Below, piece by piece: positions 21,441-29,759 of a DNA stretch of 37,979 nt (position 1 is the first letter of the stretch; every line of letters starts with the position of its first letter). The notes under the pieces are model-generated. The model did not search any database. It had not been told where the DNA came from and was given only the letters and a program-made list of their open reading frames with translations. Source of the stretch: CALFCX01 sp041650595 (GTDB lineage Bacteria; Margulisbacteria; WOR-1; JAKLHX01); NCBI GenBank assembly GCA_041650595.1, contig JBAZKW010000017.1:1-37979 (forward strand), given 5' to 3'. A program made the translations under genes and the position numbers.

Positions 21441-22499
21441 TTATACCAGAGAGATTTCGCTTCGATCTCCGACCACAAAGCCGTGAGACCCGCTCGCCCC
21501 TGTTATCTTTACGCCTTTACCCAGGATGCTCGCGCTTATCTTTTTTTTGACGCCGCTGACAGAACAATCCTCCATTATTATACTGTTCTCGATCCGGCAG
21601 TTTAGAACAGATCCGTTGTGTCCTATGGAAACAAATGGGCCTATTGTTGAACCGGATATTTTGCAATTATCTCCTATTGTCACAGGCCCTTTTATGGTGC
21701 TGCTTACAACTTCGGAACCTTTACCCAAAACAACTTTGCCGCTCATAGAGGACCGGCCGTCAACGACTCCTGCAATGCTGCTTTGTATCATCCCCAGCAC
21801 AAGACGGTTCGCCTCTATCAGGTCTTCGGGCTTGCCGGTATCTTTCCACCAGCCTGAGACCATATGCGGCTCAACTTTGTAGCCGTTGTCCACAAGCCAC
21901 TGTATCGCGTCGGTGATCTCCAATTCGCCTCTGCGGGAAGGCGTGATCGCATCCACTGCCTTAAAAATATTCCTGTCAAAAAGATATATACCTACCAGCG
22001 CCAGGTCGGTTTTTGGGTTTTTTGGTTTTTCAACCAGTTTTTTTACTTTGCCGGAAGCGTCAAGCTCTGCCACGCCGAACTGCTCCGGATTGGGAACTTT
22101 TGTAAGCAGTATAAGGGCGTTAGGCTTGTTCTTGTTAAATTTGGAAACAAACTCGGGGATCCCTTCCTTCAAAAGGTTATCACCAAGGAACATTATGAAG
22201 GAGTCGTCTTTTATAAAATCGCGTGAAATTTTTACCGCGTGAGCCAGGCCTAGCGGGGCTTCTTGTTTTATATAGGAAATATTTACGCCCCAACGGGAAC
22301 CGTCGCCAACCTCTCTCATCACATCCTCCGCGGTATCTCCGACGATTATCGCAAAATCTTTGACACCTGCCGCCGCAATTGCCTCTATACCGTAAAAAAT
22401 TATCGGCTTATTTGCTACGGGTAAAAGTTGCTTGGCGCTTGTGTGAGTGAGAGGACGAAGTCTCGTACCGGCCCCGCCGGACAAGATCAGGGCTTTCAT
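21441..22499 (-). CDS. rmlA: glucose-1-phosphate thymidylyltransferase, long form
   Basis: The 352-aa protein has the nucleotidyltransferase signature LSGGAGTRLRPLTHTSAKQLLPVANKP-type region at 7-33, LGDN (about 115-118), EKPKNP and the GWWKDTGKPEDLIEANR stretch. A C-terminal left-handed beta-helix (about 245-345, repeated IG/VxG hexapeptides) marks the long RmlA form, which runs about 350 aa; the short form is about 290. It makes dTDP-glucose for RmlB. The start overlaps the rph stop (ATGA) and has an AAAGGAA Shine-Dalgarno. Confidence 0.93.
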   Translation of the reverse strand: MKALILSGGAGTRLRPLTHTSAKQLLPVANKPIIFYGIEAIAAAGVKDFAIIVGDTAEDVMREVGDGSRWGVNISYIKQEAPLGLAHAVKISRDFIKDDSFIMFLGDNLLKEGIPEFVSKFNKNKPNALILLTKVPNPEQFGVAELDASGKVKKLVEKPKNPKTDLALVGIYLFDRNIFKAVDAITPSRRGELEITDAIQWLVDNGYKVEPHMVSGWWKDTGKPEDLIEANRLVLGMIQSSIAGVVDGRSSMSGKVVLGKGSEVVSSTIKGPVTIGDNCKISGSTIGPFVSIGHNGSVLNCRIENSIIMEDCSVSGVKKKISASILGKGVKITGASGSHGFVVGDRSEISLV

Positions 22500-23209
22500 A
22501 ACAAAATTTCCTTTTGTGCTTTGATGATCTTTTGTATGCCCTTGCCGGCTTCGTCGAGCATTTTGTCGAACATGTCTTTTGGAAAAGCTTCTCCTTCGGC
22601 GGTCCCCTGTACTTCCACAAACTTGCCGGACTCGGTCATTACTATGTTCATGTCAACTTCGGCGGAAGAATCTTCTTCGTAGTTTAAGTCAAGCATTACC
22701 GCTCCGCCGACAATACCTACGCTTGCTGCGGCCAAAAACTCTCTTATCGGGTTCAATTTAATCTTTTGTTCTCCCATAAGGAACTTGACTGCGTCATAAA
22801 GCGCCGCAAAACAGCCGTTGATCGCGGCAATCCTTGTGCCGCCGTCGGCCGAAATAACATCCGCGTCAAGAAGGATCGTCCTCTCCCCCAAAAGGTCCAT
22901 CGCGGTCACGCAGCGCAAGGCCCTGCCTATAAGGCGCTGTATCTCCTGAGTGCGGCCCTGAAGTTTTCCTTTTGCAGATTCTCTCTGCATACGGGTATTC
23001 GTAGACCTGGGAAGCATTCCGTACTCGGCTGTGACCCAGCCCAGGCCGCTTCCTTTTCTGTGAGGGGGAACAGTTTCTTCAACGGAGGCGGTACAGATCA
23101 CCTTGGTATTTCCGGTCTCGATATACACCGAGCCTTCCGGATGCATAAGGTAGTTCCGTATTATCTTTATTCCCCTAAGTTGGCTGTTTTGTCTTCCGTC
23201 GTTTCTCAT
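22496..23209 (-). CDS. rph: ribonuclease PH
   Basis: The 237-aa 3'-to-5' phosphorolytic exoribonuclease trims tRNA 3' ends. This fits a genome whose tRNAs here encode no CCA. Typical segments are MRNDGRQNSQLRGIKI at the start, GSVYIETGNTKVICTASVEE, VPPHRKGSGLGWVTAEYGMLPRST, GRTQEIQRLIGRALR and DADVISADGGTRIAAI. The frame extends 14 codons further, but family members begin at this MRNDGR. There is no Shine-Dalgarno. It sits 19 nt after the preceding gene in the operon. Confidence 0.95.
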   Translation of the reverse strand: MRNDGRQNSQLRGIKIIRNYLMHPEGSVYIETGNTKVICTASVEETVPPHRKGSGLGWVTAEYGMLPRSTNTRMQRESAKGKLQGRTQEIQRLIGRALRCVTAMDLLGERTILLDADVISADGGTRIAAINGCFAALYDAVKFLMGEQKIKLNPIREFLAAASVGIVGGAVMLDLNYEEDSSAEVDMNIVMTESGKFVEVQGTAEGEAFPKDMFDKMLDEAGKGIQKIIKAQKEILL

Positions 23210-23228
23210 TGTTGAAAAAAACCGGCCG

Positions 23229-23696
23229 TTAATTATGCCCGGCAAGAACATTCTGTGCCGGTTCGCTTACTTCTTCGACAGTCTGTTTTGAAAGGCGCAG
23301 CCGTCCGTTCTTTACGGCGCGCAGGATCCTGGTGGTGGTAGCTTCAAGGTTGGAAAGCACCTCGTCGGCATAATTATCGGCTCCGCCTCTGATTTCTTTG
23401 GCAACCTGGTATGCCTGCTGTATCAGTTGAATGGCTTTGGCTTCCGAATCTTCATTCGAAGGCGGGGTCTGGGAAAGATCGATCTTTTCCGGGGTCCGGA
23501 TTACCTGCTGGGATTCCTGTTCGCGCCTGAAGTTACGGGGCAAACTTTTATCATCGCTTTGGCCGACAAGCCTTATTTTATCAATTATCTGGAGTATCGC
23601 CGATTCGTTTATGATCGTTTTTCCCGTAAAAGGTATTTTAGTGCTGTCGCATATCATCGATTCAAGAGTATCGAGCAACCCTAGGATTCTTTCCAT
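23229..23696 (-). CDS. coiled-coil protein downstream of coaD, unknown
   Basis: The 155-aa protein starts MERILGLLDTLESMICDSTKIPFTGKTIINESAILQIIDKIR, a pattern I recall in small proteins beside coaD in Gram-positive and related genomes, sometimes annotated as 'ATPase' without evidence. A polar linker (50-80) and a helical, DivIVA/ATP-synthase-b-like C-terminal half (about 85-130) follow. There is no signal, membrane segment or Walker motif. GGGAGGA precedes ATG 23696, and the start overlaps the coaD end by 16 nt, so it is translated from the same mRNA. Confidence 0.7.
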   Translation of the reverse strand: MERILGLLDTLESMICDSTKIPFTGKTIINESAILQIIDKIRLVGQSDDKSLPRNFRREQESQQVIRTPEKIDLSQTPPSNEDSEAKAIQLIQQAYQVAKEIRGGADNYADEVLSNLEATTTRILRAVKNGRLRLSKQTVEEVSEPAQNVLAGHN

Positions 23697-24169
23697 TTTC
23701 TTCCTCCCGCAAGTTTTTCTCTGACGATCTTTGGAACGAACCGCGACACATCCCCTCCAAGGGAAGAGATCTGGAGCACGAGGCTCGAACTTAAATAGGA
23801 ATATTTGTGGCCGGTCATCAAAAAGACCGTCTCAATATCCCTGTTCATCTGCGCGTTGGTAAGGGCCATCTGGAACTCGTAGTCAAAATCCGAAACAGCG
23901 CGCAGTCCTCTTATTATAGCATGGGCCTTTTTCCGGGCCGCGTAGTCGACCAAAAGACCTTCAAAACTTTCGATCCTGATGTTTTTGCGGCTTCCGAGCG
24001 ACTTTTTCAGCATCAGGATCCTGTCTTTAAGCGAAAAATGAGGTTCTTTATCGGTATTTTTCAGCACGGCCACATATACGACCTTAAATATCTTGGCCGC
24101 CCGCTCTATAATATCTATATGCCCGTTGGTTACTGGATCAAAGCTTCCCGGATATACCGCTATTTTCAT
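23681..24169 (-). CDS. coaD: phosphopantetheine adenylyltransferase
   Basis: The 162-aa enzyme of coenzyme A synthesis joins ATP and 4'-phosphopantetheine to dephospho-CoA. It has the nucleotidyltransferase motif GSFDPVTNGHIDII with His17 of T/HxGH, the RGLRAVSDFDYEFQMALTN substrate segment and the SLVLQISSLGGDVSRFVP C-terminus. In the ISSTxVR-like region SSSL is normal, but the usual Arg is not where expected. AGGAGA precedes ATG 24169. The start overlaps rsmD by 32 nt, the common rsmD-coaD pairing. Confidence 0.96.
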   Translation of the reverse strand: MKIAVYPGSFDPVTNGHIDIIERAAKIFKVVYVAVLKNTDKEPHFSLKDRILMLKKSLGSRKNIRIESFEGLLVDYAARKKAHAIIRGLRAVSDFDYEFQMALTNAQMNRDIETVFLMTGHKYSYLSSSLVLQISSLGGDVSRFVPKIVREKLAGGRKWKES

Positions 24170-24728
24170 CTGACCCGTCTCTCCTGTAAAAAGACAGTAC
24201 GGTATCGCCGTACTTGACTTCGCGGACCTTTAAAAAACTGCCGTAAGCCTCCTGCAAAACAGACTTTTTCGTATGTTCGGCAATGATCAGCCCGCTGCCT
24301 TTAACTATATCACTTTTTGCCAATTTTTCCATAGCGGGCTCAAGCACCGGAACGGTATAGGGAGCGCCCAAAAATACTATATCAAAAGCTGCATTTTTTT
24401 TTGCAAAAGCGGCAACAGCCCGCAGCACATCAGAGACATATACTTCTGCACGGTCGGAGAGTCCTGTAGACGAAAGGTTGTCCCAGATCGCGGCAACAGC
24501 TTTCTTGTCGCAATCAACGAACATTGCAAGCACCGCTCCCCGGCTCAAGGCTTCTATTCCAACCTGGCCCGTACCCGCAAAAAGGTCCAGAAAGCGGCAA
24601 TTCTGTATCTTATCTGCGAGAATATTAAAAAGTCCCTCTTTTGCAAAGTCGGAAAGAGGCCTAATTTTTACGGATCCTTTCGGATATTTGATGGTCCTGC
24701 CCTTGGCAGAGCCCGCAATAACTCTCAT
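24138..24728 (-). CDS. rsmD: RsmD-family 16S rRNA methyltransferase with altered motif IV
   Basis: The 196-aa SAM-dependent enzyme of the RsmD type methylates G966 of 16S rRNA (E. coli numbering). It has MRVIAGSAKGR, RPLSDFAKEGLFNIL (usually RPTSDRVREALFNIL) and the SAM motif FLDLFAGTGQVGIEALSRGA. Motif IV, normally (D/N)PPY, reads LGAPY here, which changes the residues that hold the target base amino group. The C-terminus runs beyond the usual end into the coaD overlap. rsmD overlaps recG by 1 nt. Confidence 0.9.
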   Translation of the reverse strand: MRVIAGSAKGRTIKYPKGSVKIRPLSDFAKEGLFNILADKIQNCRFLDLFAGTGQVGIEALSRGAVLAMFVDCDKKAVAAIWDNLSSTGLSDRAEVYVSDVLRAVAAFAKKNAAFDIVFLGAPYTVPVLEPAMEKLAKSDIVKGSGLIIAEHTKKSVLQEAYGSFLKVREVKYGDTVLSFYRRDGSDENSGISGKL

Positions 24729-26800
24729 CAGTTAAACGCATCCTTTTCTATGAACGAAGCAAATCTTTTCTTAATCTCATTTTTCAAAGGGCCGTGTTCT
24801 GCTTTTTCAAGATTTGGATCCGACGCTACTATATCGAACGCTACTTTTCTTGCCTGCCTCAAAACATCTTCATCCCTTGTAAGATCGGCGATCTTAAATT
24901 CCGGGAGTCCCGCCTGCCGGACACCGAGCACTTCTCCGGGGCCTCTTAGACGCAGGTCTGCTTCTGCGATCTTGAAACCGTCGGTAGTCTCTATCATGGC
25001 TTTTACTCTTTCTTTGCTTTCATAGGTGGTCGGATTGCCGAGCATAAAACAATATGACTGCGCAGCGCCTCTTCCGATACGCCCCCTTAACTGGTGAAGT
25101 TGCGAAAGTCCGAACCTTTCCACATGCTCTATGAGCATTATAGCCGCATTAGGAATGTCTATCCCAACCTCGATCACTGTAGTTGAAACAAGCATATTGA
25201 TCCTATTATGCTTAAAATCGTTCATTACCGCATCTTTTTCGGCAGGCTTCATCTTTCCGTGAAGCAGGCTCACCCGGAACTGCGGAAATAACTTGGCAAG
25301 CTCTACGATAGTCTCTTTTGCTGCGGCAAGATCACTCTTTTCCGATTCTTCGATAAGAGGACAAACCACATAGATCTGCCTCCCTTCGTTCATCTTTTGT
25401 CTTATGAATTCGTTCATGTTCTGCCTTTTCTTCCCCTCGACATATTTTGTGACGATCGGAGTCCTGCCGGGAGGAAGTTCATCTATCACGGATTTGTCCA
25501 GGTCACCGTAAAGCGTAAGAGAAAGGGTCCTGGGTATCGGGGTAGCGGTCATCACCAAAAGGTCCGGATTAAACCCTTTTTGTTTGAGAGCGGATCTCTG
25601 CGCCACTCCAAAACGGTGCTGCTCGTCCACTATCACTAGGCCAAGCTTGGAAAAGACCACGTCCCCGGAAAGAAGCGCGTGAGTGCCTATCAACAAACAC
25701 GGTCCGTCCGAAACGATGGCCGATTTTACTTTCTTTTTGTCGGCGCTTTTTTCTCCGCCTGTAATAAGGCGCACCGTCACGCCAAGCGGCTCCAAAATTG
25801 CTTTGATCTTGCAGTAATGCTGCTTGGCCAATATCTCGGTGGGAGCCATCAGGGCGGCCTGGTAACCGCTGCGGATCGCGATAAGCGCGGCCTCAACTGC
25901 TACGATCGTTTTTCCGGAGCCGACATCTCCCTGAACAAGCCGGTTCATTGGTTTGGGACTTGCCATATCGTTTTTGATCTCAGAAAAAACCCTTTTTTGC
26001 GCGGCCGTAAATTCAAAGGGAAGCGTCTTTTCAAATTTCTCCAAGAAATCGTCGTCGGCTTTGAGCTCCGCGCCTTTGCTCTCAAGTCTGATCTTTTTCC
26101 TGCGCAGAGCCAGTGTAAGCTGCAGATAAAAAAAATCATCAAATACCAGCCTGCGCCTGTGTTTTTCCAGACCGGAAAGGTCCTTGGGAAAATGTACATT
26201 AAAAATGGACTCCGTCAAATCCGGAAGGCCCATCTCTGTGAGCAGGCCTTCCGGTATAGGATCGCGGATCAAACCTGCATAGTTTAAGATAAGATTTTTG
26301 GTGACGGCTCTGAGCCGTTTTTGATAAAGCCCGTCCGTTAAAGGATATATCGGCACGATCCCGGGAGCGGGATGCGCGGGATCCAGGAATTCATAATCTC
26401 TTACGGCAAGCTCCAGTGCTCCGGAATAAGAGTTTATCTCCGCCTTGCCGAAGACGATCAGTTCTTTTTCCCGGTTCTTCTCAAGGATATTTTTTACAAA
26501 AGACTGATTAAACCATGAAGCGATCACGGAACCGCTGGCGTCGCTGATCACTGCTTTTACTATGCAAAATCCCCTGCCGGTCCTTTGCTGCGAAACTTTT
26601 TTTACATGTCCCTTTATCAAAACATCTGTTCCCGGAGAAAGGGAAGATATCTTATTTATATTTCGCCTGTCTTCCCAGTCGCGCGGAAAATAATACATAA
26701 GGTCGCGGACCGTAAATATGCCGATTTTGGAAAAGAGCCGCGCCATATGCGGTCCGACGCCTTTGAGATATTGAATATTCGTATCAAGATCGGGGGGCAT
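24728..26800 (-). CDS. recG: ATP-dependent DNA helicase RecG
   Basis: The 690-aa protein reverses stalled replication forks and branch-migrates Holliday junctions. An N-terminal OB/wedge domain covers about 1-250. The SF2 helicase core follows: Walker A GDVGSGKT, DEQH box in VIVDEQHRFG, motif III TATPIPRTL, and motifs V-VI in STTVIEVGIDIPNAAIMLIEH and QLHQLRGRIGRG. The C-terminal TGLGE-like LRLRGPGEVLGVRQAGLPEF is intact. It heads the long minus-strand cluster. ATG 26800 has no Shine-Dalgarno and follows an extended -10 box, with a family B repeat just upstream. Confidence 0.97.
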   Translation of the reverse strand: MPPDLDTNIQYLKGVGPHMARLFSKIGIFTVRDLMYYFPRDWEDRRNINKISSLSPGTDVLIKGHVKKVSQQRTGRGFCIVKAVISDASGSVIASWFNQSFVKNILEKNREKELIVFGKAEINSYSGALELAVRDYEFLDPAHPAPGIVPIYPLTDGLYQKRLRAVTKNLILNYAGLIRDPIPEGLLTEMGLPDLTESIFNVHFPKDLSGLEKHRRRLVFDDFFYLQLTLALRRKKIRLESKGAELKADDDFLEKFEKTLPFEFTAAQKRVFSEIKNDMASPKPMNRLVQGDVGSGKTIVAVEAALIAIRSGYQAALMAPTEILAKQHYCKIKAILEPLGVTVRLITGGEKSADKKKVKSAIVSDGPCLLIGTHALLSGDVVFSKLGLVIVDEQHRFGVAQRSALKQKGFNPDLLVMTATPIPRTLSLTLYGDLDKSVIDELPPGRTPIVTKYVEGKKRQNMNEFIRQKMNEGRQIYVVCPLIEESEKSDLAAAKETIVELAKLFPQFRVSLLHGKMKPAEKDAVMNDFKHNRINMLVSTTVIEVGIDIPNAAIMLIEHVERFGLSQLHQLRGRIGRGAAQSYCFMLGNPTTYESKERVKAMIETTDGFKIAEADLRLRGPGEVLGVRQAGLPEFKIADLTRDEDVLRQARKVAFDIVASDPNLEKAEHGPLKNEIKKRFASFIEKDAFN

Positions 26801-26808
26801 TTAGGGTA

Positions 26809-26817
26809 ATTTTAACA
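26809..26817 (-). promoter_or_regulatory. extended -10 box of recG
   Basis: TGT-TAAAAT ends 8 nt before ATG 26800. The predicted leader is 0-1 nt. The family B repeat begins 9 bp further upstream. Confidence 0.55.
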
Positions 26818-26826
26818 TGGAAAGCC

Positions 26827-26912
26827 GTCATTGCGAGGTCCGCCAAAGGCGGAACGAAGCAATCCCATCATCAACTATGGGATTGCTTCGTCGCTACGCT
26901 CCTCGCAATGAC
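26827..26912. repeat. palindromic repeat, family B copy 2
   Basis: The termini GTCATTGCGAG (26827-26837) and CTCGCAATGAC (26902-26912) enclose an inner pair GAAGCAATCCCAT / ATGGGATTGCTTC, a near-perfect nested palindrome. It lies between the divergent recG and rpmB promoters. Confidence 0.92.
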
Positions 26913-26921
26913 ACCCCTACC

Positions 26922-26951
26922 TTGCAGACCAACCGTCAGTTATGCTATATT
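26922..26951 (+). promoter_or_regulatory. promoter of rpmB
   Basis: TTGCAG (26922-26927), an 18-nt spacer and an extended TGC-TATATT (26946-26951). The predicted leader of about 16 nt contains the TAGGAG Shine-Dalgarno, in contrast to the leaderless recG opposite. Confidence 0.5.
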
Positions 26952-26973
26952 TATTATAGGAGTTAATTAATCA

Positions 26974-27165
26974 ATGTCGCGAAGATGTTTTGTCTGCAAA
27001 AAAGGCTCGCTAACCGGAAACTGCGTTTCCCACTCGAACATAAAGACCAAACGGCGCTGGCTGCCTAATCTGCAAAAGATCAGCATTCTTTTTAAGGGCA
27101 AAACGCTAAAAGAATATGTCTGTACAAAATGTCTCAAAGGCGGCAAGGTACAAAAAGCGCTATAA
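26974..27165 (+). CDS. rpmB: 50S ribosomal protein L28
   Basis: The 63-aa L28 begins MSRRCFVCKKGSLTGNCVSHSNIKTKRRWLPN-like, the conserved RCxxCxKG...G..VSHSxxKTKRxWxPNLQ pattern, and ends CTKCLKGGKVQK. The two CxxC pairs (5/8 and 51/54) make it a zinc-binding (C+) L28. TAGGAG lies about 12 nt before the ATG. It converges on the FliJ-like gene with only 3 nt between stops, so transcripts must overlap. Confidence 0.95.
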   Translation: MSRRCFVCKKGSLTGNCVSHSNIKTKRRWLPNLQKISILFKGKTLKEYVCTKCLKGGKVQKAL

Positions 27166-27168
27166 CTT

Positions 27169-27657
27169 CTAGATAACTCTTTCTTTGTCTTTGTCCCTGC
27201 TGAACTGCAAAGTAGCCACTTCGTCTAAGAATTTGATCTCGTATTGTTTCATGATCTCGTTATACTGTTCTTTCTTGTTGTCTTTGTCCTTTTCGATTAT
27301 TTTTCTCTCTTTCATCGAATCAAGCAGTTTTTCGCGCTGTTTCTCAAGCTTTTGGCTCGATTCGATGACCTTTTCTATCTGGCTGTCAAGCGCCTCCTTT
27401 AGCACTATAAGGTGCTGCCGCCGGAAAAGCACATTTCCAAAATCTGCAATGGACCCTTTTGATACCAGTTTTTTGAATTCGTTGGCCTGTCCTTTTTTTT
27501 CTTCCTGGATGCGCTGCTCTTTCATCTTTTCTTCGTAATATTCCTTTTGCCGCAAGGCGAATTTTTCCTGTTCTTTTTTTTCGCGGATCTCCTTGACCTT
27601 GAGGACGCTTTCGAGGGAATATTTGAATTTTTTTCCGGGCTTGATCTCTCTAGCCAT
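27169..27657 (-). CDS. FliJ-like coiled-coil protein
   Basis: The 162-aa, highly charged, nearly all-helical protein starts KFKYSLESVLKVKEIREKKEQEKFA (about 10-34), which matches the N-terminus of FliJ, the flagellar export chaperone/stalk that links FliI and FlhA. No other flagellar gene is in the window, so it may belong to a dispersed flagellar set, a related type III system or an unrelated coiled-coil. The start lies 3 nt after the hyuA-like stop. Confidence 0.65.
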   Translation of the reverse strand: MAREIKPGKKFKYSLESVLKVKEIREKKEQEKFALRQKEYYEEKMKEQRIQEEKKGQANEFKKLVSKGSIADFGNVLFRRQHLIVLKEALDSQIEKVIESSQKLEKQREKLLDSMKERKIIEKDKDNKKEQYNEIMKQYEIKFLDEVATLQFSRDKDKERVI

Positions 27658-27660
27658 GAT

Positions 27661-29712
27661 TTATAACCCCAATATTAACACGATCTTTTCCTGCTTATGC
27701 AAAACAGCGGTCTCGATACTGAGAAGCGAAAGCACCTGCTCCTGCCTCATCATGCCCGACATATCGATGATGCGCGGCCCCGCCAGTGCGTACACCTGAG
27801 GCAATTTGCTTCCGGCATCTCCATAAACCGTGTATTTTTCAAGCAGACCTTTTAATGTTTCACCCGCATTTTCCGCTTGCGTTTCGGATACCGCGGCATT
27901 GTCCTTTGAAAGTCGTATTATCCCTTCCCTGTCAACGACCCTGACGGGATACTTTGTACTGCACACAAGACCGAAGAACGAAGTTTTTTTACACTGCGCC
28001 CTCCATACACCAAAATGCGGACCATTGTAATACAACTCTACGGAGCCGGCTTCGACCCCCATTGAATCTGCCGCAATGCTGCGTTTTTCAGTTTCCGATG
28101 ATTCTCTTACAAAAAGGTCCTTTTTTCTGAGCTCCGTAGCACCGCAGGCAATGGCGCGCAGAACATTTTTTTGCCGGTCTATCTCAACGGTCACTTCGAC
28201 GGTCCCGGGAAAAGCCCCCATGCCGACCACCGAACTTTCAGCATCTTTCCTGATCTTTATAATATCTTTTTCTTTTGGATCTACACAGGATCTCTCTATC
28301 GTATCGGTCACCATCGCGAGAGCAGCCCCTATCGCGGAGATCACTGCGTGATTTTCCGCTATTTTAAAAGAAAGGCCCATCTCGGATGCCGTAAAGGGCA
28401 CTATGGCCGCGGCCCCGCCGCCACCCCCGATAAGAACCGCCTGCTGTTTTTCGATCTTATAGTCTTTGATGAGGCTATTTATCGTTTTTATTATCTTTGA
28501 CGAAGCGATCTTCAAGATTTCTTTGGATATTTTTTCGGGATCGCCTATAGTCCTTAAAGCGGCCTCCGCGGATATTTTATTGCCATAAGCCCAATCCTGC
28601 GGTCTCACCAATTCGAGAACATTTGCGGCGCAGGTTGTGGTGACCGCGATTTTACCGGGATCAGTACTACCATCCGCAAAACATGAGTATGTCAACCCCG
28701 CAATGTGTGCGCTACGCGGGCCGACATCGATTATCTTTGAACCGCTTATCCTGGGCATAGACCCTCCGGCAACTCCCACTGTCCTTGAATCAAGTGTCCT
28801 CAAAAAAAGCTTATGCCCTCCAATTTCTGCGGATTTGACGACCGCTTTGCCGTTCCTTATAACTGCAATATCGGTGCTGGTCCCTCCTACTTCCAGAAAT
28901 ATTCCGTCGGATATTTTTACATACAATAATGCAGAAGCGATACCGGCCGCGGGACCTGACAATATTGTAAGTATGGGACGTTTTTTCATCTGATCGATGC
29001 TCATCACGCCGCCGTCGCTGCGCATGATCATAAGAGGGGCTTTTATTCCGGTTTCTTTGACGCATTTTTCAGTGGCAAGAGCGGTGTTCATCATCTTGGG
29101 CAGTATGCTGGCATTTATTACGGCGGTCCTGGTCCTCATCCTAAGTCCGTATAATCCCGATATCTCATGGGTCCCGACCGCGGGAATGTCCTTTTTTAAA
29201 GCGAGATCTAATATTTTCTGCTCATTCGTGGGGTCGTCCACGGAAAAAGCTTCCGCAGCTACGATGACCTCCGAACCGTCGCGCAACAAGCTTTCCAAGG
29301 CTTCATTTATCTTTTCCGGGACAAGATCGAAAGAATCGAGATACCGGTAATTGACTTTTATTTTTTTGTTCTCGCCTAATTCGATATGGCCCAGGTCCGT
29401 TTCCTTTTTTGACCTTCTTCCTTCAAGACCGCTGCCTGTGCCAATAACCCCGACACACGCAACATCTCCTTCAAGAAGGGCATTTGTGGCTTGTGTTGTG
29501 CTGTGCGCGATAAAAGAAACGTCATCAGGGTTTATGGAGAGGTCGGAAATAAGTTTTCTGAGCGAATCGACTATGCCTTTGGCTACTCCTTCTGCGGCAG
29601 TGTGCGTGGTCGGGACTTTTGTCTGCCCGACCAATTCATAAGTATCGTTGTTTATAGCAACAGCGTGAGTAAAAGTCCCACCGACATCAATGCCGATACG
29701 GTATTTTGCCAT
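27661..29712 (-). CDS. HyuA-type hydantoinase/oxoprolinase (acetone-carboxylase-beta-like) protein
   Basis: The 683-aa protein starts with MAKYRIGIDVGGTFTHAVA, an actin-like ATPase phosphate-1 motif. HSTTQATNALLEG, a LSGPAAGIASAL core, EVGGTSTDIAVI (phosphate 2) and VLIGGGGGAAAIVP follow. This is the HyuA/OplaH N-terminal half architecture of ATP-dependent amidohydrolases and acetone carboxylase beta. The partner HyuB is not adjacent, so the reaction cannot be inferred. The ATG 29712 start has no Shine-Dalgarno and a -10 box 6 nt upstream. Confidence 0.88.
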   Translation of the reverse strand: MAKYRIGIDVGGTFTHAVAINNDTYELVGQTKVPTTHTAAEGVAKGIVDSLRKLISDLSINPDDVSFIAHSTTQATNALLEGDVACVGVIGTGSGLEGRRSKKETDLGHIELGENKKIKVNYRYLDSFDLVPEKINEALESLLRDGSEVIVAAEAFSVDDPTNEQKILDLALKKDIPAVGTHEISGLYGLRMRTRTAVINASILPKMMNTALATEKCVKETGIKAPLMIMRSDGGVMSIDQMKKRPILTILSGPAAGIASALLYVKISDGIFLEVGGTSTDIAVIRNGKAVVKSAEIGGHKLFLRTLDSRTVGVAGGSMPRISGSKIIDVGPRSAHIAGLTYSCFADGSTDPGKIAVTTTCAANVLELVRPQDWAYGNKISAEAALRTIGDPEKISKEILKIASSKIIKTINSLIKDYKIEKQQAVLIGGGGGAAAIVPFTASEMGLSFKIAENHAVISAIGAALAMVTDTIERSCVDPKEKDIIKIRKDAESSVVGMGAFPGTVEVTVEIDRQKNVLRAIACGATELRKKDLFVRESSETEKRSIAADSMGVEAGSVELYYNGPHFGVWRAQCKKTSFFGLVCSTKYPVRVVDREGIIRLSKDNAAVSETQAENAGETLKGLLEKYTVYGDAGSKLPQVYALAGPRIIDMSGMMRQEQVLSLLSIETAVLHKQEKIVLILGL

Positions 29713-29718
29713 GGAAAC

Positions 29719-29727
29719 ATATTAGCA
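29719..29727 (-). promoter_or_regulatory. extended -10 box of the hyuA-like gene
   Basis: TGC-TAATAT ends exactly 6 nt before ATG 29712, so the predicted +1 is the start codon. Confidence 0.55.
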
Positions 29728-29759
29728 GAAAAATCAAAAAGGATACACGATGACTTTTC

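Noticed and set aside
27169..27657. Flagellar gene cluster
   Set aside because: Only one FliJ-like coiled-coil is present; no other flagellar gene in the window supports a cluster.
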